A stretch of DNA of 64,000 nucleotides from Parabacteroides gordonii MS-1 = DSM 23371 (GTDB lineage: Bacteria; Bacteroidota; Bacteroidia; Bacteroidales; Tannerellaceae). Position numbers and translations under genes: made by a program. The stretch spans positions 1-64,000 of the forward strand of contig NZ_KQ033920.1 in assembly GCF_000969825.1 (NCBI RefSeq), given 5' to 3'. Each line of letters opens with the position of its first letter. Within the stretch, counting starts at the first letter, position 1. Below are positions 44,338 to 54,230 of this stretch, one piece after another. The notes below the pieces were generated by a model, which saw nothing but the letters and a program-made list of their open reading frames with translations, did no database searches and was not told the DNA's origin.

Positions 44338-47300
44338 ATGAGTTATCAATTTATTAAGAGTAAACAGCTACTGAAGTTACCGGTAGTCCTCTTGTTTTTA
44401 TTAGTCAGCAGCCTGCAACTTATGGCGCAGACAAATGTCGTGACAGGAACTGTAACCGATCCCCTGGGCGAGCCCCTGATCGGTGTGAATGTAGTGCTGA
44501 AAGACAACCCGACCGTTGGAACCATTACCGATATGGATGGTAAATTCTCATTGGAAGCAGGGAATAGCAAAGTCTTTGTATTCTCATATATCGGTTATGC
44601 CCCGCAGGAAGTTTCCATTGTCGGAAAGAACAATATCCAGGTGCAGCTGAAAGAAGACAGCGAAACACTGGAAGAAGTGGTAGTAGTAGGTTATGGTACC
44701 CAGAAAAAAGGATCGTTGACCGGTGCTATCAGCAGTGTAAAATCGGAAGAGCTGACACGTACGACTACGCCGACAACAGCCGGTGCCCTGGTAGGTAAGA
44801 CTCCGGGTATCTCAGCCCGTCAGGCCGACGGTCGCCCGGGTGCAAGTGCCGCTATCCAGATCCGTAATATGGGTACTCCGTTATATGTAATCGACGGCAT
44901 ACAGTGTGAAGAAGGACAGTTCAATAATATCGACGTGAATGATGTCGAAAGTATCACTATCCTGAAGGATGCCTCTGCTGCTATTTACGGTTTACGTGCA
45001 GCCAACGGGGTTGTACTGGTAACGACCAAATCCGGTAAACGCGGTGAGAAGAACCAGATATCAGCCAATGCCTATTACGGTATCCAGAACTTCATGCGTT
45101 ATCCGGAGGTTGCCAACGCTTCCCAGTTCTACGAAGGACGTATGCAGGCCGACCTGAATACCTACGGTTCAACAGCCCGTACGATGGAAGAACTGAACCT
45201 GTGGCGTCAGGGCCAGGGCGAATATTCCAGCTTCGACTGGCAGAAGTTCATCACCAACAAGAATGCTCCTATCTGGTACGGTAACGTCAGTGCTACCGGA
45301 GGTTCGGAAAGAATTAACTACCACTTCGGTGTTTCCCATCTCGACCAGAAGGCCATGATCAACGGATTTAACTTTGCCCGTACAAACCTGCAAAGCAATA
45401 TTGAAGCCAATATCACCAAATCATTGAAGATCGGAGCCCGTTTGAGCGGTCGTATCGAAGAACGCCATAACGTAGGTGTTCCGGGTCTGGATGACTACTG
45501 GCAACCTTATTATGCCATGTTCCAGAACTGGCCGACCCAGCATGCCTATGCCAACGATAATCCGAACTATGTGAACGCCACCCGCAACAATGCGACCGGT
45601 GCAGCTATTTTCGACCGGGATATTACAGGTTATACCGATGATATCTGGAAATCGGCAACAGCCAACGTATATGCGGAATGGCAAAGCCCGATCGAAGGCC
45701 TGAAAGCCAGAGTGGCTTATAACTACTGGATTGCTCGTAACGACCAGGAACAGTTCGAGTATACCTATAAAGTATATACCTACGATAAAGCGAACGACAG
45801 TTACAACGAACAGTGGGGAAACCAGAACCCGTGGCGCCGTCGTCTTAAAGATGAAAAGGTGGAACAGACTTTCCAGGCTCAGTTGAACTACGATCATACC
45901 TTCAACCAGAAACATCATGTGTCAGGTGTATTAGGTATAGAAACTTTTGAAAAGACAAGAGACTGGTTGCAATATAATACCTTGCCGACCAATAACTATA
46001 TCCCTCTGACAAACGGTATAGCCGATATGCAGTCGATGGAAACAAAGATGACTACCGCCCGCCGTGCCGGTATGGTGTTCCGTGCCGCATACGACTACTC
46101 AAGTACTTATTTTGCAGAATTCAGCGGCCGTTACGATGGTTCCTATCTGTTTCAGGAAGGTAACCGCTGGGGCTTTTTCCCTGCTGTTTCTGCCGGTTGG
46201 AGACTTTCGGAAGAATCCTTTATGTCTGGTGTAAAAGAAGCAACCAAGCTGTCTAACCTGAAGATCCGTGCATCCTGGGGACAGATGGGAGATGACAAAC
46301 TGGATGTGGATGAGGATGGCGACGGTTATCTGGACGATATCGTTTCTCCTTACTCTTATCTGAACGGATATACTTACGGTTCGGGCAACGCCGTACTGAA
46401 CGGGAATGCCATGACAGGTGTCGTATACCGTGGTATCCCTATTACAACCTTATCCTGGATCAAGTCGACCCTGATCAATATCGGTGTGGATTATGGCTTC
46501 CTGGATGACCGTCTGAGTGGTACTTTTGAAGTCTTCCAACGTAAGCGTACCGGTCTGCCGGCTTTACGTTACGACGTATTGATCCCTACCGAAGTAGGTT
46601 TCTCACTGGCAAAGGAAAACCTGAACTCCGATTATCATAAAGGTTTGGAGTTAGGTATCACCTGGAGAGACAAGGTGAGAGATTTCTCTTACTCTATCGG
46701 TGGTAACTTCACGCTGGCCCGCAAAATGAACGGCGACTCCTATAAGCCGCGCTTCGGTTCGAGTTGGGACGAATACCGTAACTCAACGGAGAACCGCTGG
46801 ATAAACACCAATACCTGGGGATATCAGGTAGTAGGCCGTTTCCAGAGTTACGAAGATATCCAGAACTACCATGTCGACAATGACGGACAAGGTAATACCA
46901 CCATGTTGCCGGGCGACCTGATCTATAAGGATCAAAATGGCGACGGTATAATCAATAGCCTGGATGAACGTCCGATCGGTTACCAGCCGGAACAGTTACC
47001 GTACATTAGCTTCGGTATCAATACCTCTTTCGAATGGAAAGGTATCGACCTGAAAGCTGACTTTGCCGGCGCTGCCGGACAATCTTACCACATGTGCTGG
47101 GAAGTGGCTTATCCGTTCCAGGGCGACGGTAACTCTACCGCCTATTTGCTGACCGACTCATGGCATCGTGCCGATCCTACGGATGCGAACAGCGAATGGA
47201 TTGCCGGAAAGTTCCCTGCTACCCGTTATGCCGGAGCAAATGTAAGTTTCAACCGTTACTCCGATTTCTGGTTGCATAATACTTATTATATCAAGTTGCG

Positions 47301-47505
47301 TACATTGGAGCTTGGTTATACTTTGCCGAAGTCTATTTCCAGCAAGTTCTTCGTAGACCGTCTGCGTATCTATGCAAATGCCTACAACTTGTTCAGCATC
47401 GATAACCTGAGCAAATATCAGCTCGATCCGGAAATCCAATCTAACAGTGCCCTGGTTACTCCTAACCTGCGTACCTTCTCATTCGGTTTTAATCTTAACT
47501 TCTAA
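44338..47505 (+). CDS. SusC-family TonB-linked outer-membrane transporter (SusC 4)
   Basis: A 1055-residue predicted importer for arabinan-derived oligosaccharides. The signal peptide ends near LQLMAQ. The beta-sandwich domain (VVTGTVTDPLGEPLIGVNVVLK) and SusC motif LEEVVVVGYGTQKKGSLTGAIS are followed by the plug (IRNMGTPLYVIDGIQ) and a barrel ending FSFGFNLNF. The N-terminus is unlike SusC 1-3, and it lacks their leader stem-loop, so it has a separate history. It stands in an operon behind GH51-2 and GH43 (124-bp gap) and 13 bp before SusD 4. The operon context makes arabinan the expected ligand, although the GH76 downstream leaves room for mannan. Confidence 0.94.
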   Translation: MSYQFIKSKQLLKLPVVLLFLLVSSLQLMAQTNVVTGTVTDPLGEPLIGVNVVLKDNPTVGTITDMDGKFSLEAGNSKVFVFSYIGYAPQEVSIVGKNNIQVQLKEDSETLEEVVVVGYGTQKKGSLTGAISSVKSEELTRTTTPTTAGALVGKTPGISARQADGRPGASAAIQIRNMGTPLYVIDGIQCEEGQFNNIDVNDVESITILKDASAAIYGLRAANGVVLVTTKSGKRGEKNQISANAYYGIQNFMRYPEVANASQFYEGRMQADLNTYGSTARTMEELNLWRQGQGEYSSFDWQKFITNKNAPIWYGNVSATGGSERINYHFGVSHLDQKAMINGFNFARTNLQSNIEANITKSLKIGARLSGRIEERHNVGVPGLDDYWQPYYAMFQNWPTQHAYANDNPNYVNATRNNATGAAIFDRDITGYTDDIWKSATANVYAEWQSPIEGLKARVAYNYWIARNDQEQFEYTYKVYTYDKANDSYNEQWGNQNPWRRRLKDEKVEQTFQAQLNYDHTFNQKHHVSGVLGIETFEKTRDWLQYNTLPTNNYIPLTNGIADMQSMETKMTTARRAGMVFRAAYDYSSTYFAEFSGRYDGSYLFQEGNRWGFFPAVSAGWRLSEESFMSGVKEATKLSNLKIRASWGQMGDDKLDVDEDGDGYLDDIVSPYSYLNGYTYGSGNAVLNGNAMTGVVYRGIPITTLSWIKSTLINIGVDYGFLDDRLSGTFEVFQRKRTGLPALRYDVLIPTEVGFSLAKENLNSDYHKGLELGITWRDKVRDFSYSIGGNFTLARKMNGDSYKPRFGSSWDEYRNSTENRWINTNTWGYQVVGRFQSYEDIQNYHVDNDGQGNTTMLPGDLIYKDQNGDGIINSLDERPIGYQPEQLPYISFGINTSFEWKGIDLKADFAGAAGQSYHMCWEVAYPFQGDGNSTAYLLTDSWHRADPTDANSEWIAGKFPATRYAGANVSFNRYSDFWLHNTYYIKLRTLELGYTLPKSISSKFFVDRLRIYANAYNLFSIDNLSKYQLDPEIQSNSALVTPNLRTFSFGFNLNF

Positions 47506-47518
47506 TTAATTGAATAGT

Positions 47519-49399
47519 ATGAAAAAGAGTTTATTATATATCCTTGGATCCGCTGTTCTGACATGCTCGCTGTCCGGTTGCGACGAATGGCTGGGTAATA
47601 CGGATCCTTCCGACTTCCTGACGACCGATCAGGTATGGAATGACAATACAATGGTGCAAGGTGTTCTTGCAAACCTCTATAACGATGTTCCTAAAAACGG
47701 CTCACTCGACGACGATGTCAACTTCTCCCTGTACGACGATTTCATGTGGTGCGGACTGATGAACCAGGACGTGGAAACAGCCCGTAACCAGATGGTATCT
47801 TATGCGTACGATATATTCAGATATTATGATTATGAATATATCTATAAGATCAACCAGGGTATCGAGTCGCTGAAGACCTCCACTTTACCCGAAGCGGATG
47901 TAGCCGTTTATGATGCCGAGTTCCGTTTCCTGCGTGCTTATACTTATTTCCAGATGTGTATCCGCATGGGGGGTATTCCTCTGGTTACGGCTACACAAAG
48001 TTATACATCGGGTATGGATATATCCGAACTTCAGACACCGCGTTCTACCGAAGCTGAAGTATACGAATATGTATATAACGAATGTATGGCGGTCAAAGAA
48101 ACACTGGCAGCCAACAACAATGTGAAATATGTTTCACGGGCCAACAAATATACCGCCCTGGCACTGGCCGGCCGCTCTATGTTGTACGCCGGTTCCATCG
48201 CAAAATACAATGCAGCCATGAGCAACCCGGTTCATTCCGACCTGCAGAATGGTGTGGTAGGTATGACCGGAGCCGATGCGAACGGTTATTATGAAAAGGC
48301 GTTGGCTTGTTCCGAGGAGATCATCAATGGCGGCGTGTTCCGGTTGCAGGGTGTAGACGCACCTTCGGCCGATGCTTTCTATAACGCCGTTTCCATTAAA
48401 GATAATAATACGGAAGTGATCTGGAGCAAGGATTATTCGGCAAGCAAATTCCATAGCTTCTCCTTCGCCAATATCGCACAGTCGATGAATGAAGACAACG
48501 ATAACGGTTCCGACCTCTGTCCGACACTTCAGTTGGTCGAGTCTTTCAGCAGACTGGACGGTACTTCCGCTCGGCTGGCCGATAAGGATGCCAACGGTAA
48601 CTACATCGCTTACGACAACCGTGCCGATATCTTTACCGGTCGCGACTACCGCCTGCAAGGTACCTGCCTGCTTCCGGAACAGGAATTTAAAGGCGCCCAC
48701 CTGGATGTACAGGCCGGTGTAGCCGTTTATCAGAACGGTTCTTACCTCTTTGTCGACGGTTCCGAACCCAACTCCAAATATGAAGCAGCCGACAACCATC
48801 CGAATGCCGACGGCGGTACGTTCGTAGGTAAAGACGGCCCTCTGAACCGTGCTACTTATACGAATACAGGTTTCAACCTGCGCAAATATGTCGATGCTAC
48901 CGTTGGATCTTCCGCCCGTGGCCAGGGTTCTTATATCTGGTGGGCTTACTTCCGTATGGGAGAAGTTTATCTGAATGCGGCTGAAGCGGCTATGGAACTG
49001 GGACAGACAGGCAAAGCCCTGCAATATGTAAATGTCGTACGCCAGCGTGCCGGTTTCGGTGCCGACTCATGGACTGCGGCCGACCTGACCATCGACAATC
49101 TGCTGAAAGAACGTCGTTGCGAATTGGCACTCGAAGATCACCGTTGGTGGGATCTGAAACGTCTGCGTAAAGCGCATACACAATGGAATGGCGTTCAGTC
49201 TGAAAATACGATGTTGTATGCCCTCTATCCTTACCGCGTGATCGGTGGCCCGAACGACGGCAAGTATATCTTTGAACGTAAGATCGCCCCGCGTTTCAAA
49301 GCGCCCCGTAACTTCCGTGTAGGTAACTATTACACTTCATTCAACCAAGATGATCTGAATAAGAACCCGAAACTGGTACAGAACCCGAACTACAATTAA
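47519..49399 (+). CDS. SusD/RagB surface lipoprotein (SusD 4)
   Basis: A 626-residue surface lipoprotein, partner of SusC 4. The ATG at 47519 (MKKSLLYIL) is chosen over an upstream TTG. The lipobox is SLSGC (Cys21). The SusD/RagB layout is an N-terminal helical part (DEWLGNTDPSDFLTTDQVWND; FLRAYTYFQMCIRMGGIPL) and a C-terminal part (LNAAEAAMELGQTGKALQYVNVVRQRAG; RRCELALEDHRWWDLKRLR) typical of PF07980. It sits between SusC 4 and a DUF3823 lipoprotein, the usual order in Bacteroidales utilisation loci. Confidence 0.94.
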   Translation: MKKSLLYILGSAVLTCSLSGCDEWLGNTDPSDFLTTDQVWNDNTMVQGVLANLYNDVPKNGSLDDDVNFSLYDDFMWCGLMNQDVETARNQMVSYAYDIFRYYDYEYIYKINQGIESLKTSTLPEADVAVYDAEFRFLRAYTYFQMCIRMGGIPLVTATQSYTSGMDISELQTPRSTEAEVYEYVYNECMAVKETLAANNNVKYVSRANKYTALALAGRSMLYAGSIAKYNAAMSNPVHSDLQNGVVGMTGADANGYYEKALACSEEIINGGVFRLQGVDAPSADAFYNAVSIKDNNTEVIWSKDYSASKFHSFSFANIAQSMNEDNDNGSDLCPTLQLVESFSRLDGTSARLADKDANGNYIAYDNRADIFTGRDYRLQGTCLLPEQEFKGAHLDVQAGVAVYQNGSYLFVDGSEPNSKYEAADNHPNADGGTFVGKDGPLNRATYTNTGFNLRKYVDATVGSSARGQGSYIWWAYFRMGEVYLNAAEAAMELGQTGKALQYVNVVRQRAGFGADSWTAADLTIDNLLKERRCELALEDHRWWDLKRLRKAHTQWNGVQSENTMLYALYPYRVIGGPNDGKYIFERKIAPRFKAPRNFRVGNYYTSFNQDDLNKNPKLVQNPNYN

Positions 49400-49417
49400 T
49401 TAAAGATGAACATAGAT

Positions 49418-50134
49418 ATGAAAAAGATAGCTTTATTCCTATTCGTCGCATTAGCTGCCGTATTTACTTCCTGTGAATATGACAATTATGAAGAGCCTAA
49501 TACGACGCTGACCGGAAAGATGGTTTTCGATGGTCAGGCGATTAATGTAAAGAATAATCAGGTGAGTTTCCGTCTCTACGAACCGGGCTGGGAACTTTCG
49601 GCCAGCACGTATCTGACCGTACAGGTGGCACAGGACGGTACATTCAGTGCCAGCGTCTATACGGGCAAGACTTATAAGTTGATCCGCGTAGCAAACGTTG
49701 GCCCCTGGGTAAACCCGACGGCTGCCGATACGATCACTGTGGAAAATTGCAGAGGCGGACAGACTGTCGATATACCTGTAACTCCTTATTACCTGCTCGA
49801 CAATGCCTCCATCACTTGCAACAATAAGATTGTTTCCGGTACCTGCTCCGTACGTGAGATCACAGCCGGTCGCAACATCGAGTTTGTAGGCTTGTATGCC
49901 GGCCGTAACCTGATTGTCGACGACAGCTATAATTTCGGCGGCACAGCCGGATCGACTACAACAACCGCAACAGCCGGTAATCAGGTTTCCCTGCAACTGG
50001 ATTTAAGCAGCTTATCAGTCAATTCGACCTCCAATTCGCTTCCATCTACCGGATTCATCTACGCCCGTATGGGACTGAAGATCGAAGGTATCGATGCAAT
50101 GGTTTATACCGAACCGTTCAAAGTATCGATCTGA
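49418..50134 (+). CDS. DUF3823 surface lipoprotein (SusE-position glycan-binding candidate)
   Basis: A 238-residue lipoprotein (AVFTSC, Cys19) of the DUF3823 family, made of two beta-sandwich domains (TTLTGKMVFDGQAI... and DNASITCNNKIVSG...). Start at the second methionine (49418), which begins a proper lipoprotein signal. It lies 18 bp after SusD 4, where auxiliary surface glycan-binding proteins are encoded, and ends the operon before the terminator at 50160-50200. DUF3823 proteins are often found with mannan-type SusC/SusD loci containing GH76, as here, but binding specificity is unknown. Confidence 0.85.
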   Translation: MKKIALFLFVALAAVFTSCEYDNYEEPNTTLTGKMVFDGQAINVKNNQVSFRLYEPGWELSASTYLTVQVAQDGTFSASVYTGKTYKLIRVANVGPWVNPTAADTITVENCRGGQTVDIPVTPYYLLDNASITCNNKIVSGTCSVREITAGRNIEFVGLYAGRNLIVDDSYNFGGTAGSTTTTATAGNQVSLQLDLSSLSVNSTSNSLPSTGFIYARMGLKIEGIDAMVYTEPFKVSI

Positions 50135-50159
50135 TTATTCGATGATTAGCGAGAATATG

Positions 50160-50200
50160 CCCCGCAAGGCCTGTTATTTTAACAGCTTGCGGGGTTTTTT
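50160..50200 (+). terminator. Terminator of the arabinan operon
   Basis: CCCCGCAAG pairs with CTTGCGGGG, extended by CTGTT/AACAG inside, followed by six T. It is located 25 bp after the DUF3823 gene. Confidence 0.92.
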
Positions 50201-50202
50201 AT

Positions 50203-50210
50203 TATCTTTG
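50203..50210 (+). promoter_or_regulatory. -7 promoter element of the GH76-like gene
   Basis: TATCTTTG matches TAnnTTTG and lies immediately after the preceding terminator, 24 bp before the start codon. No clear -33 was found. It indicates separate expression of the GH76-like gene. Confidence 0.6.
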
Positions 50211-50233
50211 CCCTCGTTCTAATCTTAAATTTA

Positions 50234-51337
50234 ATGGATATGTGCAGACACTTTCTGGCAACTCTTGTAGTTGTACTATTTATGGTCTCCTGTGGCAGAC
50301 CTTCTCCTTTCCGGGATAAATTGTATGAAACTATGCAAACCTCCCTGAGTTGGAGAAACGATACGACCGGTATCTGGGAAACCGCCGGCTGGTGGAACTC
50401 CGCCAACGTATTAACCGCTACCATCCGCTACGCAGCCGTCACCGGCGACACCGATGTGCTTCCCGTCATTCAGGATGTATATGAGAAAGCCCGCCGTTAC
50501 CAGGTGGGAGTGGACTCGACGGGGACACCTCGCTATTGTACGAATTTCATCAATGACTATTACGACGATGAGGGTTGGTGGGCTTTGGCATGGATCGAAG
50601 CGTCTAAGCTGACAGGGGAGAAGAAGTACCTCGATATGGCGGAAGTAATCTTCGACGATATGACTACCGGATGGAGTGAAGAATGCGGTGGCGGTATTTT
50701 CTGGAAAAAGAATCCGCTGCACTATAAGAATTCCATCGCCAACAACCTTTTCTCGCTGACGGCTATCCGCTTGTACAAGGCTACTCAGAACCCGTCTTAT
50801 CTCGACTGGTTCAAGAAGAACGTGGCGTGGTATATGCAAACAGGCATGATCAATACGGATATTTACCAGATCGAAGACGGGACGGGCAAGGACTGTACCC
50901 CCAACCGGGATGCCCATTACACCTATAACCAGGGTGTGGCGATCGCTGTCCTGACTGAAATGTATCTGGTGACGAATGATAATTCTTATCTGGAACTGGC
51001 TGAAAAGATCGCCGATGCCACAATCACAACCCGGTTGGTGACAGACGAAGGTATCCTTCGTGAAATGAAACCGGCTATCGAACATAGCAACGACGGTGTA
51101 CAGTTCAAAGGCATTTTTATACGCCATCTGGCTTTCCTGTATGAGGTGACAAAGAACCCGGCCTACAAAGATTTCATCATAAAGAATGCCGAGTCGATCC
51201 TCTCGAAAGATTACGACCCGGCATCCAAAAGCTTCGGCTGTTACTGGTACGGCCCTTTCCATCGGGTTAGTTCAGCCGCCAATGCCTGTGCACTGGAATG
51301 TGTGATTGAAGCCTATTCTCTTACAAAACAATTTTAA
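50234..51337 (+). CDS. GH76-like lipoprotein, probable alpha-1,6-mannanase family
   Basis: A 367-residue lipoprotein (LFMVSC, Cys20) with the (alpha/alpha)6 pattern of GH76. The adjacent catalytic aspartates are seen as Asp111-Asp112 in NDYYDDEGWWALAWIEA. Other family landmarks are TAGWWNSANVL, GGGIFWKKN and HYTYNQGVAIAVLTEMY. Family members hydrolyse alpha-1,6-mannosidic bonds of fungal mannan backbones. Here it follows an arabinan operon after a terminator and its own -7 element. Its 3' end overlaps the oppositely transcribed GLUG gene by 17 bp. Either this locus also handles mannose-containing glycans or the enzyme has a different specificity. Confidence 0.85.
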   Translation: MDMCRHFLATLVVVLFMVSCGRPSPFRDKLYETMQTSLSWRNDTTGIWETAGWWNSANVLTATIRYAAVTGDTDVLPVIQDVYEKARRYQVGVDSTGTPRYCTNFINDYYDDEGWWALAWIEASKLTGEKKYLDMAEVIFDDMTTGWSEECGGGIFWKKNPLHYKNSIANNLFSLTAIRLYKATQNPSYLDWFKKNVAWYMQTGMINTDIYQIEDGTGKDCTPNRDAHYTYNQGVAIAVLTEMYLVTNDNSYLELAEKIADATITTRLVTDEGILREMKPAIEHSNDGVQFKGIFIRHLAFLYEVTKNPAYKDFIIKNAESILSKDYDPASKSFGCYWYGPFHRVSSAANACALECVIEAYSLTKQF

Positions 51338-54182
51338 ACCGTTCCTTACCGATCCGTACAAAATAGATACCATCGGGTAGTCGGACTGTCTCAACCTCTC
51401 CGACTATCAGGTGGCAAACAGTTTGCAGTTTGCCGTCGGCGGTATAGATATAACCCGGTTCGTCGGTAATGGCTTGTATATGTAGCTCGTTTCCGGTTTT
51501 CCAGACTTTCGGATGGTTGGCTTCTATCTTTTCGTTGGCTACCGGGGCGGGATTCTTCACAATGCCGTCGATAAATATATCGAGCGATTGACGAACATAT
51601 TTAATGATATATGCTCCGTCACTTGTACGGGGTGTGATGGTTTCCCCACGGCTGGTTGTTATTATCGGGGCTGACTGGTCATATTCCTTGTCGAGCGAGA
51701 GATAGAACCGGAAGCTACCCCATGACTCCACTTCATACGCTCCGGCAACCGGATCGGTTGCAGCTCCCTCGACGGCCGGAAGAGTTACTGTATAGTAAAC
51801 CGGAGTTGGTTCAGGTTCAGGAGTCGGTTCGGGAGTCGGATCGGGTTTACTTTCTTTTTTACTAAATATGACCTTGATGGCGACATCACTATTTACTGTA
51901 TAAGAAGAACCACTGCTGAATGTAGTACCGTTTACGGTGAGTGTATTCAACTCATAATCGGCATCCGGCATAGCAGTAATTGTCAGTACTGTATTATAAG
52001 GAAGCTGATCGTCGTTATTCACTGCTATTTCAGATCCGTTCAAGGGATCGGGGCGGGTTACCGATAATATCCCGTTGCTGCCCGGATCGATTTTGACGGT
52101 ATGCAGCAGGTAGGGAGCCATCAGCTTTTCAGGCTGTGAAGTAAACCCTTGCAGCTTCGGCAAAGTGCTGAAGCTATTCAAATCCCAGACAGACGTATTC
52201 CAACCATTGAAACAACCACCTGCATCACTATTCAGATTACTACTTGTAAGAGGGGTACCTTCCTGCGGATCATAAGTATCAGCCGATTTAGTAATCTGGC
52301 GTGGCATATCGAAGAAAGAGAAATTATTCACGTCGTCCGTATCTGCACCCGTACCGATTACACGGTGGGCATCAGCTGGGATTTTTGCATTAACAGCCAA
52401 GCAATGTCTAACAATACCCACATTTTCATGATCGTTAAAACCGACTATTCCGCCAGCCGTTTCGTCCATTCCATTTGTAAGGCTCGAAACAACTGCGTCG
52501 GCTGCTATTGAAACCTCTTCGGTGGCAAAACAATACTCGATTGTACCTGTATTATGTCCGGCTATTCCGCCGAGATAGGAATCAGAACTATCATTTACTT
52601 TCACGGGGATAAGATTATAGCAGTTGGAAATCGTACCGCTGTTATCGCCTGCAATACCTCCGGCATGTCTGTTTGTTCCGTCGGAAGACAAGACAAAACC
52701 TTCACCGGAGACGTAACATTGATCGATCGTTCCTTCATTAACGGCGGCGATGGCTCCGGCCCTGCTTTCTGCTCCGCTGGCGGTGGAAGTAATCCCGTCC
52801 GCAACGACATTTACCGCCACCTTTCGGACGGTTGCCCCTCCGTCGATCGTACCGAACAATCCGGCTTGCGCCTGTTTGAGATCAGCTTTGAGACTCAAAG
52901 AAACTGTGTGGTTATCGCCATCGAAGGTTCCTTTGAAGGGATGAGCAGTTGTTCCAATTGGTGTCCAGTCAGGGGGAAGGGCGATATCGTTTGTCAATTT
53001 AAAATGTTCGGTATTATTATAGCCAACACCGTCCTGATTGATTTGATAGACATAATAATTAAAAATAGTCGTAGAGTGAATCTCATATGGTGTTGCTTCA
53101 CTTCCATTTCCGATAACAAAAAATTGATCAAGAGGTAGACCTTCTGTGGTAGAATCGAGTGTAGGAAGTTGACCGTCATGGAGTGTCCATCCGGCATTTT
53201 CCCATCCTGCAAGTACCCCTCCTGAATTTCCATGGAAGTTATCCCTTGTTATATCAGCTCCATTTTTATCTGTAGGGTCATTTCCCGTAGGATTAGTGAT
53301 ATTTGTACCGTTGACTAAAAGAGTCAAACTGCTCGAATAACAGTCTTTTATCGTTGGATTGTGAGGTGAAGCTACCATACGTTGCACTGCTATCTCTCCT
53401 TCTGAACCGGGAGCAATAACAGCTTTTATCAAATTGGCAAAAGAGAAACAATGCTTGACTGTAGTTGCATTTCCTGCAATACCTCCTGCTCCTATACTAT
53501 TGCCACCACCCGTAAATATACTACTTATTTCGTTTACAGCCACATAACAGTATTCTATAGAAATGTTTCCAGAAGAATTAGCAGTACCAATTATTCCACC
53601 TGCATAGAAGGCTGATCCTTCTACTTTTATTGAACTGCCTGTAACAAAACAGTTCTTAATAGATAGCTCGCCTGATCTAGTGTATGATTCTCCGACTATT
53701 CCTCCTGCTGTCCTTGTACCTTTAATACCCTGTTCACTAATGATTACTCCGAGGTTCTGAATTGTTCCACCACTCGCATTACCAAATAAACCAGCAAACT
53801 GTACATTTTCTATTTTAAGATTTTTGATTGTATGTTTATTACCATCAAAAGAGCCCTTGAATATATTATAAAAAGAGTCCCCTATCGGTGTCCACTCTTG
53901 ATTATTCAGGTCTATATCATTCATCAGCTTGAAATATTTACCTGCATAATCAGAACCTCCTCCACTATTAACAAGATTCACCTGTTGCGCCAGATAGGCA
54001 AGTTCTGCTGCAGTTGCTATTTGATAAGGATTTAGTTCTTCACCATTTCCTCCGGCGAATTGGTTCGCGATATCTGTTCCATTCCATACAGATTCTTCTT
54101 CCGCCTGCATTCCGCAGGGAGCTATCCATAAAAAAACCGCCACATAGAAGAGGCGGATAATTAATTGTAACTTGTTTCTCAT
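51321..54182 (-). CDS. Large secreted GLUG-motif surface protein (cargo of module 2)
   Basis: A 953-residue exported protein. The signal peptide is residues 1-27 (ends CGMQA). A long region of GLUG-type repeats follows (NPYQIATAAELAYLAQQVN; GLFGNASGGTIQNLGV; AGGIVGESYTRSG; GGIAGHNTGTIEYCF), a beta-solenoid architecture seen in adhesins and surface proteins. An InlB-like B-repeat region comes next (LTITAMPDADYELNTLTVNG), then a Pro/Glu/Thr linker at about 778-793 and a C-terminal sandwich ending DGIYFVRIGKERFKIVL, reminiscent of a cell-surface sorting domain. It starts 48 bp after the repeat tail of the HU/DUF4469 gene, so it probably depends on invertible promoter 2. The 5' half is more AT-rich than the 3' half. 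Function as adhesin is inference. Confidence 0.85.
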   Translation of the reverse strand: MRNKLQLIIRLFYVAVFLWIAPCGMQAEEESVWNGTDIANQFAGGNGEELNPYQIATAAELAYLAQQVNLVNSGGGSDYAGKYFKLMNDIDLNNQEWTPIGDSFYNIFKGSFDGNKHTIKNLKIENVQFAGLFGNASGGTIQNLGVIISEQGIKGTRTAGGIVGESYTRSGELSIKNCFVTGSSIKVEGSAFYAGGIIGTANSSGNISIEYCYVAVNEISSIFTGGGNSIGAGGIAGNATTVKHCFSFANLIKAVIAPGSEGEIAVQRMVASPHNPTIKDCYSSSLTLLVNGTNITNPTGNDPTDKNGADITRDNFHGNSGGVLAGWENAGWTLHDGQLPTLDSTTEGLPLDQFFVIGNGSEATPYEIHSTTIFNYYVYQINQDGVGYNNTEHFKLTNDIALPPDWTPIGTTAHPFKGTFDGDNHTVSLSLKADLKQAQAGLFGTIDGGATVRKVAVNVVADGITSTASGAESRAGAIAAVNEGTIDQCYVSGEGFVLSSDGTNRHAGGIAGDNSGTISNCYNLIPVKVNDSSDSYLGGIAGHNTGTIEYCFATEEVSIAADAVVSSLTNGMDETAGGIVGFNDHENVGIVRHCLAVNAKIPADAHRVIGTGADTDDVNNFSFFDMPRQITKSADTYDPQEGTPLTSSNLNSDAGGCFNGWNTSVWDLNSFSTLPKLQGFTSQPEKLMAPYLLHTVKIDPGSNGILSVTRPDPLNGSEIAVNNDDQLPYNTVLTITAMPDADYELNTLTVNGTTFSSGSSYTVNSDVAIKVIFSKKESKPDPTPEPTPEPEPTPVYYTVTLPAVEGAATDPVAGAYEVESWGSFRFYLSLDKEYDQSAPIITTSRGETITPRTSDGAYIIKYVRQSLDIFIDGIVKNPAPVANEKIEANHPKVWKTGNELHIQAITDEPGYIYTADGKLQTVCHLIVGEVETVRLPDGIYFVRIGKERFKIVL

Positions 54183-54230
54183 ACTTATTCTGTTTTTATT
54201 ATATAGTTCTTCATACTCATTCTTTTAACA

